NCBI GenBank assembly: GCA_028293325.1
Contig: JAQGPA010000043.1
Span: 1 to 42,942 of the forward strand
Reading direction: 5' to 3'
DNA length: 42,942 nucleotides
DNA from: Pedosphaera sp.
Lineage (GTDB): Bacteria; Verrucomicrobiota; Verrucomicrobiia; Limisphaerales; Pedosphaeraceae
Each line of letters opens with the position of its first letter. Within the stretch, counting starts at the first letter, position 1. The translations under genes and the position numbers were made by a program. A model generated the notes under the pieces. The model ran no database searches. It was not told where the DNA came from and was given only the letters and a program-made list of their open reading frames with translations. Below are positions 8,600 to 17,513 of this stretch, in pieces.

Positions 8600-10549
8600 T
8601 CAGTCGCCAAATTGAAAAATCCCGTCATGAAAAACGTAGGATTTCTGAATATTGCCCCCCTTGCCGTCACCGGTCACCATGCCATTCTCGAAACAAAACA
8701 GAATCCGATAGCAGCCATTGGTTTTGGCCGGCTTGTCGATTGTGACCTGAAAGGTGCCGTCAGGAGCGATCCGGGCCGCGTGGCTCTGGAACCAGTAATT
8801 GTCATAAAAGGGCCGGCCCTGGTCGTCAATCACCACAACGGTGTGGGCCCGTTGATCCGCGATGAGTTTGCCTGAGAGGGTAACGCGGTCGTCGGCCAAG
8901 CTGAACTTAGGCTGGTAGTCAACCAGCTTCGCGCTCGGCTGGAGGATGCGGTCCCTTGCAGTGCCGGAGAAGACGGGGTGCTTCCAGAGCATGGCTGCGG
9001 ACGACTCGGTGAGATAGACTTGATCGGCCTTGGGATACTTTCGATCCGCGTAAACCGAGTTATTCGGTCCCATCAACGAATTCCCCAAGCCAAGCGCGAG
9101 GTCCGGCCCGATATGGGGCAGGCCGAAGGCGTGGCCCAATTCGTGGATGGTCCCCTTGAGGAAATACTGGGCGTTGAAACCCTCCTCCAGGCCGGCGTCG
9201 GAACGGATCTCGCCGGGAATCGTGTCATAATTGACCATCGCCCAGCCACCGTCCCGGGAATTCCCAAACCCTCGCCAGTCGTTGAATCGGGTGGGGCGGT
9301 CGCCAAGGTAAATGAAGATCCACCAGATATGGCCTTCCCCAGCCACCCGATATTTCTGGCTCGCCCGCTGGATGACGTCCTCTGCGTAATTCGGATTCGC
9401 ATACCTGCCGCTCCAGACCGGTCGGTCCCCGCGGACCTGGAGCACCTCGACCGAGCCGTCCGATTCGCGCCGGAACAGGCTCTTGGCGACCGGCGAGTAG
9501 CCCCAGCGTTTCATCCCTCCGAAAAGGAATTTTTCGGCGGAATCGGCGATCTGAGTCAGCCTCTTCCTGGCTCCGGCGGGGGCCTTGAGATTGGACGGGG
9601 TGAATAGAACGATCCTGACAGTCGGCGGTGGAGGTTCGTAGCTAACATACGCGAACTGGCGGCCATCGGGCGACCATGGGCGTGAGCCGATCGAGCCGTG
9701 GCCGCCGACGAACCGGACGACATCCTCGATCTTCGCTGGCGCAATTTTTGCGCCCGGTAGCGGTATCCGACGGATAATGACGTCACGGTCCGACGGGTGG
9801 CCTTGCGTGTTCCTCGGATATGATAGGTAGAACAGCCACTTGCCATCAGGCGAAGGATGGGGGACGCAGTCCTCGCGGTCGTCTCCGAGCACCCGCTCGG
9901 CGTTGGCGGCATCGCCCATCGAGGGGACACGCCAGATTTCCGACGTCCCCGCGTCGGGCGAATGGAAATATATCCAGGCACCGTCGGGCGAGTAGCTGGG
10001 CGAGTCGGATGAGCTTTGATCCGGCGCGAGTGGACGCTCGGCGCCCCCAGCGATATCAATGGCGAAGATCTTGTAACCTCGCCCCCGGTCTGCTGTGTAA
10101 ATAAGCGTCTTGCCATCGGGCGACCAGCCGTGGAAGTAACTTGGAGACCGGGGTGTCACCCGCCGAGGAGTGCCGCCGCTGACCGGTAGAACCGAGATTG
10201 GCCCTGAGGTGAACGCCAGGGTCTTGCCATCGGGAGAGGTTCCGTGGTCGATGTCGATCCACCCCGCCGAACCTGTTGGAATCTTTCGAGGCTCCTGGGT
10301 GCCATTCACTGGCACTCGCCACAACTTGCCGCCCGAGTTCAGGATCAGATAAGAGCCGTCGGCTGACCAACTGGGTGCATCGAACCGCCGGTCGGATTCA
10401 AAAACGACCCGCGTCGATTTCCCATCGACGTTGAAGACCGTTACAAGGCTGCGCGTCGCGTCCCGACCGACCTCCTGTGCAAAAGCTTGGAAACCGGAGA
10501 AGGTGAGAAACGCGAGCGAAAATGCCAATCTCAGGCGTTGCGTCCTCAT
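8600..10549 (-). CDS. Secreted TolB-like (PD40) propeller fused to a metzincin-type zinc protease domain
   Basis: The 649-residue product starts with a signal peptide (cleavage likely after QAFA, about residue 24). Residues about 55-345 hold six WSADG/SPDG repeats of the PD40 (WD40-like) type, as in TolB. After a linker, residues 469-479 read HELGHAFGLPH, the HExxHxxGxxH zinc motif of metzincins, with SLMG (M493) a good Met-turn. The last 100 residues form a beta-rich domain of unknown role. It should act outside the cytoplasm; the propeller may bind a substrate or envelope partner. Its codons look more GC-rich than those of its neighbours, and it separates eboE from eboC, so it may have been inserted. 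The domain pairing is unusual as far as I know. Confidence 0.8.
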   Translation of the reverse strand: MRTQRLRLAFSLAFLTFSGFQAFAQEVGRDATRSLVTVFNVDGKSTRVVFESDRRFDAPSWSADGSYLILNSGGKLWRVPVNGTQEPRKIPTGSAGWIDIDHGTSPDGKTLAFTSGPISVLPVSGGTPRRVTPRSPSYFHGWSPDGKTLIYTADRGRGYKIFAIDIAGGAERPLAPDQSSSDSPSYSPDGAWIYFHSPDAGTSEIWRVPSMGDAANAERVLGDDREDCVPHPSPDGKWLFYLSYPRNTQGHPSDRDVIIRRIPLPGAKIAPAKIEDVVRFVGGHGSIGSRPWSPDGRQFAYVSYEPPPPTVRIVLFTPSNLKAPAGARKRLTQIADSAEKFLFGGMKRWGYSPVAKSLFRRESDGSVEVLQVRGDRPVWSGRYANPNYAEDVIQRASQKYRVAGEGHIWWIFIYLGDRPTRFNDWRGFGNSRDGGWAMVNYDTIPGEIRSDAGLEEGFNAQYFLKGTIHELGHAFGLPHIGPDLALGLGNSLMGPNNSVYADRKYPKADQVYLTESSAAMLWKHPVFSGTARDRILQPSAKLVDYQPKFSLADDRVTLSGKLIADQRAHTVVVIDDQGRPFYDNYWFQSHAARIAPDGTFQVTIDKPAKTNGCYRILFCFENGMVTGDGKGGNIQKSYVFHDGIFQFGD

Positions 10550-10704
10550 ACGGGAGTATCGGCTATTGGGCGCATGTATTATGGCTGCATTATGGAAGAA
10601 ACGGACGAATGTTTCAAGCAGTGAGTGTTGGCGGTGTTACCTGATGGATTTCAGCCGCCGTTAAAGGCCAGTCTCCGAGTTTTAACTTCTGTGCGGTTCT
10701 CCCG

Positions 10705-11070
10705 GTGTGCTCCCCCAGCCGGATACGCAACAATGGCGCCAACCCTGCGGCTCCGTTGACATTGGGCCCAGAGGGAAATTTTTATGGTACTGCGAATCAC
10801 GGTGGAGCGAATAATTCGGGAAGTATTTTTCTAATCAGCGTTCCTATGCCTTCAATGATTAAAACGGTGACAGTAACGAATGACCAACTTGCGTTCACCG
10901 CGACCACCGTTGCTGGGCAAATGTATCAAGCACAGAACAGCGCCGATTTGATTCAGAACAACTGGGGTAATCCAGGCAACACCTTCATGGCGGCCAATGG
11001 AACAGTGACAATGTCTGATACAATCGGCTTGGACTCGCAACGGTTTTACCGGATCGTTTCGTTACCATAG
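10705..11070 (+). pseudogene. C-terminal remnant of a Gloeo/Verruco repeat (TIGR03803-type) secreted protein
   Basis: The frame carries one recognisable repeat unit, ANPAAPLTLGPEGNFYGTA followed by HGGANNSGSIFLIS, which is the pattern of TIGR03803 repeats that normally occur in long tandem arrays in Verrucomicrobia. After it comes a C-terminal domain ending QRFYRIVSLP, the usual end of such secreted proteins. Only a GTG at 10705 is available as start, no signal peptide or earlier repeats are present, and the sequence just upstream does not continue the repeat. I read it as the 3' end of a degraded gene. It lies between the metzincin fusion and eboE and ends 5 bases from the eboE stop. Confidence 0.6.
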
Positions 11071-11075
11071 TTGCT

Positions 11076-12254
11076 CTAACGTCTCGCCGCCAATCCTCGC
11101 TCGGCCAATCGTGCCAGCGTCCAATCATACTCAGCGACCAGTTGGTCAACCACCGTGCGGTTTTTGAGTTCGGGCGGCAGAACTTCCCAAGTGTAGGTTT
11201 CCATTTCGAGATGCGAGCAGAGCGCCGGATTCGCGCGCAACAAATCCAGCACGCCGAGGACGTGATCCGACGTGTTCTGATACCAGTTGGTGGCCGGGCT
11301 GTGGAGCGGGATATGAAAATGGATGCGCCATTCAGTCGATTGCGGATCGGCGAAAGCTGCCGGTGTATTGAGTGCTGGAGCGAGATCGCGATAAGCCAGC
11401 CGGTGTCCCTCGGGCGTGCGGACCACCACCTGATGCAGATAAATGTCATCGGCAAATGCAGACAGAGCCTGGCGTGCCTCCACAGTGGGGCGCACTTTCA
11501 ACGCGGAACTGAGATGCAGCTTGCTGATTTTGATGCCGTGCTTTTGCAAAGCGGCGATGGCGTCCTTGGGCTCTTCAAATTCCACGGCCAGATGGCAGGT
11601 GTCATAATTGACGCCCAGATGCTCGTTGAGCCGCGGGTCATTGGGATGCTCGGCGCGCAAGCTTTCGAAGAACTGGATGGTTTCGCCGCTCGTCTCAAAC
11701 CAGCCCAATGGTTCCGGTTCCATTCCCAGATGCAGCTTCTTTCCCGTGCGCCGGCTGACGTCGGCTATGTGTTCCACGCAACGCCAAATGTTGTCGCGGA
11801 TTTGCCGGGGTTGCTCCGGGGTGGTGATGAATTCCTTGAAGGACCCGGGCAGGGTGCTGACGCTGCCTTCGATGCCCGGCGGCACCAGTTGAGCGAGCAG
11901 GTCGAATAAAAGATTCGTGTAGGCGAGGCGTTCAGGGGAAGTCCAGTCCGGCGAGTAAACTTGTTCCTTCACCCGCGCGCCATGGAAGCGGCCAAAGGGA
12001 AAGCCATTAATTGTAAAAACGTAACAATGATTTTGTTCCAGCCATTTTTGAAATTCGAGCAACGTCGCGGGGACGATCAACTCACGGGCAGCCTGATTGC
12101 TGAGACGCAAGCCGATGGCGTAAGAAGCGTTTGGGCAAACCTGCTGTCGCACTGCCAGCGTGTGGTGCTTCAGCGCGTCGAATGTTTCACGCCAATCTTC
12201 ACCGCGATGAATATTCGTGCAGTAGGCGAGGTGGAGACCGTGGTTTAGTTTCAT
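11076..12254 (-). CDS. eboE: Metabolite traffic protein EboE (TIM-barrel, sugar-phosphate-isomerase-like)
   Basis: This 392-residue protein matches the EboE pattern closely: an N-terminal YCTNIHRGEDW, GLRLSNQAA, the strongly conserved YVFTINGFPFGRFHG (about residues 98-112), VKEQVYSPDW, GSVSTLPGSFKE, then LGVNYDTCH and SKLHLSSAL. It is a xylose-isomerase-like TIM barrel with His, Glu and Asp residues suited to metal binding (HLGMEPEP, NYDTCH). Ebo proteins are needed for export of precursors such as the scytonemin monomer in cyanobacteria; the chemistry of EboE is not known. It starts 12 bases after the HlyD adaptor gene and so looks like the last gene of the ABC-exporter operon. EboA, B, D and F are not in the window. 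Confidence 0.9.
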   Translation of the reverse strand: MKLNHGLHLAYCTNIHRGEDWRETFDALKHHTLAVRQQVCPNASYAIGLRLSNQAARELIVPATLLEFQKWLEQNHCYVFTINGFPFGRFHGARVKEQVYSPDWTSPERLAYTNLLFDLLAQLVPPGIEGSVSTLPGSFKEFITTPEQPRQIRDNIWRCVEHIADVSRRTGKKLHLGMEPEPLGWFETSGETIQFFESLRAEHPNDPRLNEHLGVNYDTCHLAVEFEEPKDAIAALQKHGIKISKLHLSSALKVRPTVEARQALSAFADDIYLHQVVVRTPEGHRLAYRDLAPALNTPAAFADPQSTEWRIHFHIPLHSPATNWYQNTSDHVLGVLDLLRANPALCSHLEMETYTWEVLPPELKNRTVVDQLVAEYDWTLARLAERGLAARR

Positions 12255-12266
12255 GGGCCAAAGAGG

Positions 12267-13277
12267 TTACTCGCCGGGCGCGGTGCCTAGAAATTCCACC
12301 TTTGCGCTTAATTGTGGTGTGAGGAAGCGGTCCGGGTTGCGGATTTGGACTTTGACCTGGAGCGTTCCCTTCTGGCGATTTGCCTCGGGGGCAATCTCCG
12401 CCACATAGCCTTCATAAGTTTTATCCGGATAGGCCTCGGGGCTGACGCGGCATTTCTGGCCCATGCTCACCTTGGACAAATCGGATTCATTCAAATCGAC
12501 CTCGACTTGCAAATCCTTCGGGTCTGCCACGGCAATCAATGCCGTGCTTGGACCGCCGGAGCCGCCGAAGCTCTGTGGTACGACCAATTCATTCGGCTGG
12601 ACCAATTTTTCCAGCACCACGCCATTGATGGGCGAGCGGATGACCGTCCAATCCAGATAAGTCTTGGCTGCTTCATAAGCGCCCTGGACCTCCTTCAATG
12701 CGGCTTCGGCAATTTCCAGTTGAATCCGCGCGTCGTCTTCGGCTTTCTTGGATTCAATTTGCGTTTTGTTGAGTTGGATGATGCGGTCGTAGTCGAGTTT
12801 GGCCTTGTCCACATTGGCTTTGGCGGTCGCGAGGCGTCCCTCGACTTCATGCAATTTGGCTTTGTATTCGGCGTCATCCAACAGCACCACCACCTGGCCG
12901 TTGGTGACGGCATCCCCCTTTTTGACACCGATCCAGGTCACCGTGCCCATGAAACGCGGGCTCAGTTCGATTCGTTCGCGGTTGATGATATAACCGCTGA
13001 CGGTCAGGACGGTGTTCCCAGCATTCGTTACAGGAGAAGCATTGGTTGAAGCGGGCGTGGACAGTGGCGTTGGCGCAGTAGCAGCGACAGTTACGTTGCT
13101 GCCGGCATTTTTCCCGGTGTTAACGAGGCGACGATTATCACTTGCACGCGGCCAGGCAAAATAAGCCGCAATTGCGGTGATCAGAATTACGCCCATAAAA
13201 ATCACCCAAAGCGGGCGCTTGGGCCGTTGCTTTTCCCCGGGGGCGATCTGTAATTCTTTGAGTTTGTCCGAATTCAT
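12267..13277 (-). CDS. HlyD/MacA-family periplasmic adaptor subunit of an ABC exporter
   Basis: The 336-residue protein begins with a short basic cytoplasmic segment (EKQRPKRP) and one membrane anchor (about residues 24-41). A low-complexity Thr/Ala/Pro-rich stretch follows. The lipoyl half-motif GTVTWIGVKKGDAVTNGQVV (about 108-127) leads into a coiled-coil hairpin (about 135-195, rich in K, A, E). The second lipoyl half is around VIRSPINGVVLEKL, and beta-barrel domains follow. This is the MacA/DevB type of membrane fusion protein, which bridges inner-membrane permeases to an outer-membrane channel. It follows the two permease genes after 74 bases and precedes eboE by 12. No TolC-like gene is in the window. 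Confidence 0.88.
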   Translation of the reverse strand: MNSDKLKELQIAPGEKQRPKRPLWVIFMGVILITAIAAYFAWPRASDNRRLVNTGKNAGSNVTVAATAPTPLSTPASTNASPVTNAGNTVLTVSGYIINRERIELSPRFMGTVTWIGVKKGDAVTNGQVVVLLDDAEYKAKLHEVEGRLATAKANVDKAKLDYDRIIQLNKTQIESKKAEDDARIQLEIAEAALKEVQGAYEAAKTYLDWTVIRSPINGVVLEKLVQPNELVVPQSFGGSGGPSTALIAVADPKDLQVEVDLNESDLSKVSMGQKCRVSPEAYPDKTYEGYVAEIAPEANRQKGTLQVKVQIRNPDRFLTPQLSAKVEFLGTAPGE

Positions 13278-13351
13278 TTTAGCAAATTTAAGATGGCGTC
13301 AAAGCGCCCGAGATAAAAGGAGGAAATTGCCAGACTGTAACAGCAGGGAGC

Positions 13352-14515
13352 TCATACCGATTTCAGCGCAGCGATAACCGGCAGGCGCGCTGCCCGAATG
13401 GCTGGCAACAAACTGCCAACAATTCCCACGATCACCGAAAAAATCAATCCTTTCACGGCCAGCCACGGAGTGATGCGAAATGAAAAGACGGTTTCGCTCC
13501 AGCTTTGGAAGCTCATGGTGCCGATGGAATAGCCATTGATGAAGAGGGAAAATAGGCAACCGAGAAGCCCGCCGATGAAGGCGAGGAACGCGCCTTCGAT
13601 CAAAAAGCTGGCGAGGATGGAGCGTCGCCGATAGCCGAGCACGCGCAAGGTGCCGATTTCCCGCGTCCGGGCGCCGACGCTCGCGTACATGGTGTTCATG
13701 GCGGCAAAGATTGCGCCAATGGACATGGCGGTGGCCAGGAAATCGCCGAGGAATTTGATCGGCACGGCCGTTTTGGTTTGTGATTTGTAATAATCAACTT
13801 CCGACAGTGCGTGGAGAGGCAATCGCTTGTCTGATTCAATCCGAGCTATAAGCGTCTGGCTGGCGGCAGCGTCCAGCACACGCAAGAGCAGGCTGGAATA
13901 ATTTTCACGATCAAAGAGCGAGCGGGACTCGTCGGCGTCCATCCAGATTTCTGAGTCAAAGGCGGTATTGTTTCCATCCATTATGCCGGTGACGGTGAGT
14001 TCCTTGCCACCGGTTTTGAATTTGTCGCCGACTTCGAAGTTGGCAAACCGCGCTGCCAGACGGCGGCTGACCACCACTTCACGTTTGCCGGGCGTGAACC
14101 AGCGTCCCTCCACCAACGTGACTTGCGGGCGTAAGGCAATGCCGACGGGCGAAATGCCGCGCAACAGGACGTTCGCTTCGCCGCCATCTCCGCGCCGGGG
14201 TAAATTGATGAGCACAACCACATCTGCCGAGATTAGCGGTTGGTTTTTGGAATCGCGGGCAATTTGCGGAAGATAATTGATTAATTTGAATTGTTCGCGC
14301 GTGACCTGGCTGCTCGATTCAGCGGTCGAACCTTTCCGGACGATCATCACGTTGCGCGGGTCGCCGGTGTTGGTGCTGGATTTTTCGAGGCCGGTGGCCA
14401 TGGCTTGAACCGAGACATACACGGCCACGACGAGCGCGATGCCTAGAATGGTCGCCAAGGTTGCCCGCCAGCGGACGAGCACGTTGCGAACATTGTAGGT
14501 GAGGGGAAGCGCCAT
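13352..14515 (-). CDS. ABC transporter permease, FtsX/MacB type (second of a pair)
   Basis: This 387-residue permease has a first membrane helix at about residues 17-37 (ATLATILGIALVVAVYVSV), a large MacB-like periplasmic domain to about residue 255, and three C-terminal helices separated by the FtsX signature ARTREIGTLRVLGYRRRSIL (the coupling segment that contacts the ATPase). The protein ends AARLPVIAALKSV, the common end of this family. Its gene begins 1 base after the stop of the preceding permease, so the pair is translationally coupled. It shares topology but little sequence with its neighbour, which implies a heterodimeric exporter as in LolCE. Substrate not evident. Confidence 0.88.
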   Translation of the reverse strand: MALPLTYNVRNVLVRWRATLATILGIALVVAVYVSVQAMATGLEKSSTNTGDPRNVMIVRKGSTAESSSQVTREQFKLINYLPQIARDSKNQPLISADVVVLINLPRRGDGGEANVLLRGISPVGIALRPQVTLVEGRWFTPGKREVVVSRRLAARFANFEVGDKFKTGGKELTVTGIMDGNNTAFDSEIWMDADESRSLFDRENYSSLLLRVLDAAASQTLIARIESDKRLPLHALSEVDYYKSQTKTAVPIKFLGDFLATAMSIGAIFAAMNTMYASVGARTREIGTLRVLGYRRRSILASFLIEGAFLAFIGGLLGCLFSLFINGYSIGTMSFQSWSETVFSFRITPWLAVKGLIFSVIVGIVGSLLPAIRAARLPVIAALKSV

Positions 14516-14516
14516 A

Positions 14517-15662
14517 TTAATCGAGGGTTTTCAAACCATCCACCACGCTGGTTCGAGCCACTGAAATTGAGGGTGCAATGCTCGCCACAATGCCCAGCGA
14601 AGCCGCGACCAGAGTGGCGAAGCCAATGATCTTGGGAGTAACTTCAAACGTAATGAAAATGCCGCCAGTCATGTGGGAAATATTGCCATAAGTATAGAGT
14701 GCGTAGGCTCCGCCCACTCCAATGAGCGCGCCCAGGAGCGCCAGCCCAAAACTTTCTGCAAGGATGAACGCAAATAATTCGCGGCGGCGGAAACCGAGCG
14801 CTTTCAGCACCGCCAGTTCACGGAAGCGTTCCCGAATCGCCATGCTCATGGTGCTGGCGGTAACGAGGATGAGCGTGAAGACCACAACAGTGGAGATGGA
14901 GCCAACCAGCAGCTTGATGTTGCCGAGCATGGAAATAAAGCTGAGCTGAAAAGCACGCTCGGTTTCGGCGCGAACTTCGGAGGAAGAGTTGGCAAAGGCA
15001 GCGTTAATGGCGGTGATGACCCGCGGCATGTCCTCGGCCGAACGGACCTTCACCCACCAAGTGCCAACCTGGCCGAGGTCGCCGGTGGCTTCATCAAAAT
15101 ATTTATGGTGAAAGAGAAGGTTGCGATCGTCGATGGTGCCGGAATAAATGCCGGCAATCCGAAACTCCAGCGTGGCGGGATAAATCGTGCTGGTCAGGGA
15201 AATTTTGTCGCCCACCTTCAATTTATATTTATCCGCCGATAATTTCCCGATGATGGCGGAGCGTTGGTCTTTCAAAAAATCCTCATATTGCTTTTCAGGC
15301 ATTTTGGCTTCTCCGAAGAGGGTCCGGAGCAGCTTGGGGTCCATGGCAAATTGGGCGAAGGTCATGCTCTCCTCATTCTTGAAATTGCCGCCGAACCAGG
15401 TGAACGGAGAAACCGCTTCCACGCCGGGAATTTTTTCAATAATGGGGCGCTGGCGGGCGGGCAGGGGATTGGCAAGGGAAACCCGGTTGCGAACCACAAC
15501 ACGCAAAGCGGCCCCGGCATCCTCCGGCGGCAGCGTCAATTCGCGTAGCGCTACCAGCAACGTCACGAGCAGAAAAAGACTGACTGCAACGCTCAGAACC
15601 GAAAGCGTCGCCCGGCGCTTGTTGCGCAAGGCATTCTTTATGATGAAACTTCCGACGGTCAT
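14517..15662 (-). CDS. ABC transporter permease, FtsX/MacB type (first of a pair)
   Basis: This 381-residue permease has an N-terminal helix at about residues 20-40 (LSVLSVAVSLFLLVTLLVAL), a periplasmic MacB-PCD-like domain (about 45-245), and three C-terminal helices with the FtsX segment IRERFRELAVLKALGFRRREL between the first two of them. It ends ISVARTSVVDGLKTLD. The gene starts 10 bases after the ATPase stop and ends 1 base before the second permease. With the ATPase, second permease and HlyD adaptor it would form a MacAB/DevBCA-like exporter; the transported compound is unknown, though eboE in the same operon suggests a lipophilic metabolite. Confidence 0.88.
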   Translation of the reverse strand: MTVGSFIIKNALRNKRRATLSVLSVAVSLFLLVTLLVALRELTLPPEDAGAALRVVVRNRVSLANPLPARQRPIIEKIPGVEAVSPFTWFGGNFKNEESMTFAQFAMDPKLLRTLFGEAKMPEKQYEDFLKDQRSAIIGKLSADKYKLKVGDKISLTSTIYPATLEFRIAGIYSGTIDDRNLLFHHKYFDEATGDLGQVGTWWVKVRSAEDMPRVITAINAAFANSSSEVRAETERAFQLSFISMLGNIKLLVGSISTVVVFTLILVTASTMSMAIRERFRELAVLKALGFRRRELFAFILAESFGLALLGALIGVGGAYALYTYGNISHMTGGIFITFEVTPKIIGFATLVAASLGIVASIAPSISVARTSVVDGLKTLD

Positions 15663-15672
15663 GCCTAATTTG

Positions 15673-16368
15673 TCAGTTGGTTAGTTCCCCCTTTTCCAAA
15701 TGGATTGTTCGCGAGCCGAAAGCGGCGGCTTTGGGATCGTGGGTGACCATGATGACGGTTTTGTCGGCGGTCTGGGAGAGGGTTTGCAGGATGCCGAGCA
15801 CGTCATGGGCGGATTGTGAATCCAAGTTGCCGGTGGGTTCGTCGGCAACCACGAGACTGGGCGAGGTAACGAGCGCACGGGCGATAGCGACGCGTTGTTC
15901 CTGGCCGCCGGAAAGCTGGCGAGGCAAGTGATGTGAGCGGTCACCCAAGCCGACCAGTTCGAGGGCAGTGTTCACCTGATGCCGACGTTGTTGGCGATTG
16001 AGCCGGGTTAGCAACAAGGGCAATTCCACGTTTTCATATGCGGTCAATACCGGGATGAGGTTAAAAGTCTGAAAGACGAACCCGACGTTTTGATTCCGCC
16101 AGTCGGCGAGTTCCGATTCATTCAACCGCGTCACGTCCACTCCCTGCACGTGGCACTCGCCGCCGGTGGGGCGGTCGATGCCCGCGATTATGTGCAACAG
16201 GGTTGATTTGCCTGAGCCGGATGGTCCCATCAACGTCAGAAATTCACCCGCACGAATATCCAAGGAAATTTGATTAAGCGCGGTGACGTTGATATCGCCC
16301 TGCTGATAAACCTTGGAGAGTTTGCGAATAGTAACAATATTTGCCTCAACCATAACCTGCGAGAGCAT
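15673..16368 (-). CDS. ABC transporter ATP-binding protein (LolD/MacB/DevA type)
   Basis: This 231-residue ATPase has Walker A GPSGSGKST (about residues 49-57), the Q-loop in VGFVFQTFNLIPVLTAYENVELPLL (shown in part: FQTFNLIPVLTAYENVELPL), the ABC signature LSGGQEQRVAIARALV (about 150-165) and Walker B VVADEPTGNLDS. These are the hallmarks of the MacB/LolD subfamily that drives FtsX-type permeases. It is the first gene of the exporter operon. The start may be the ATG at 16368 or the ATG at 16353 (MVEANIVTIRKL), which looks closer to the family's usual N-terminus; no clear ribosome site decides it. Confidence 0.92.
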   Translation of the reverse strand: MLSQVMVEANIVTIRKLSKVYQQGDINVTALNQISLDIRAGEFLTLMGPSGSGKSTLLHIIAGIDRPTGGECHVQGVDVTRLNESELADWRNQNVGFVFQTFNLIPVLTAYENVELPLLLTRLNRQQRRHQVNTALELVGLGDRSHHLPRQLSGGQEQRVAIARALVTSPSLVVADEPTGNLDSQSAHDVLGILQTLSQTADKTVIMVTHDPKAAAFGSRTIHLEKGELTN

Positions 16369-16475
16369 AAACGAGCGTGGTTGAATTGCAAATCAGGGGA
16401 ATCGATCGCGAGCAATTGACACAGTAATTTATGGCGGCAAATTTGTAAGGGGCAATAATTCCGGACCGTCTTTGT

Positions 16476-17354
16476 TCACTTGGTGAAACCCTGTGCTTTC
16501 AGCCAAAGGCTGCAATCCTTTGTCCAAGGATGCATTTTTTCCGGATCATATTCCCGGCTGCCCAGTCCCATGCCATGATTTCCCTTCTCGTAAATATGCA
16601 GGTCAAACAGCACGCCGGCGTGGTGGAGTGCCGAGGCAAAATCGAGGCTGTTTTCCACCGACACCGTTGTGTCTTCGGACGTGTGAAACAGGAAGCAAGG
16701 GGGTGTTTCCTTGCTGACCTGGAGTTCGTTGGAGAGCAGCTTCACCAGTTCCGGAGAGGGATTATTGCCGAGGAGATTCTGTTTTGAACCGCGATGGGTT
16801 TTCTCGCCCATGGTAATGACCGCATAGCAAAGAACACCCAGATCGGGACGTGAACTTTGTCGTTCGATCGGGTCGATGGCATTTGTTTGTCCGGCATCAA
16901 AATGCGTAAGCAACGTCGCGGCCAGGTGCCCGCCAGCAGATGAACCCATGATGCCGATGCGTTTAGGATCCAGCTTCCATTCAGCGGCATAAGCGCGCAC
17001 CAACCGGATGGCCCGCGTTCCATCCAAAAACATGCTGGGGTGGTGGTAACCGTCCGGGCCGAGCCGATATTTCAGGACAAAGGCAGTCACACCCTGCGTA
17101 TTTAACCAAAGCGCATAATTTTTTCCTTCATGCGGCGCGAGTTTTCCGTACGCGCCACCAGGACAAATTATCAGCGCCGCGCCGCTCGCCTGGTTCGGGT
17201 CGGGGAAATAGGCAGTGAGCGTGGGGATGTCCTGGTCAGCTTTGCCGAGCGCACCCGGCGCGCCATCGGGCCAAAGGGGCAGGGGATTCGTCGGTTGCGC
17301 CCGGGCGATGGAGGTGGCAATCAAGAGGGGCAGCAAATAAGGCACGAGTTTCAT
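16476..17354 (-). CDS. Secreted alpha/beta hydrolase, acetyl-esterase/xylan-esterase-like
   Basis: The 292-residue protein has a signal peptide (MKLVPYLLPLLIATSIARA, cleavage before QP). The catalytic triad is readable: Ser in GSSAGGH (about residue 140), Asp in SEDTTV (about 227) and His in GNHGMGL (about 260). ICPGGAYGKLAPHEG supplies the oxyanion region. This pattern is that of the BD-FAE/esterase-lipase group often annotated as acetylxylan esterase or prolyl-oligopeptidase-like. It should act in the periplasm or outside the cell on acylated sugars, an inference from the family. It stands alone, with 107 bases to the exporter operon and 159 bases to a divergent gene. Confidence 0.85.
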   Translation of the reverse strand: MKLVPYLLPLLIATSIARAQPTNPLPLWPDGAPGALGKADQDIPTLTAYFPDPNQASGAALIICPGGAYGKLAPHEGKNYALWLNTQGVTAFVLKYRLGPDGYHHPSMFLDGTRAIRLVRAYAAEWKLDPKRIGIMGSSAGGHLAATLLTHFDAGQTNAIDPIERQSSRPDLGVLCYAVITMGEKTHRGSKQNLLGNNPSPELVKLLSNELQVSKETPPCFLFHTSEDTTVSVENSLDFASALHHAGVLFDLHIYEKGNHGMGLGSREYDPEKMHPWTKDCSLWLKAQGFTK

Positions 17355-17513
17355 AGTGTTGGCGCGAGTATAGCCGCCTTATGAAAAAGCTTCCATCAAG
17401 TTTTAAACCCGAATAAACCACCCTGTTCCGGCAGCGAAGGGCAGGGACGCGTTGGCCTTGCAGCCAGTCCACTGTCCGCGCATAATGCAGGATCAGTTGA
17501 ACTTTGGAATAAT

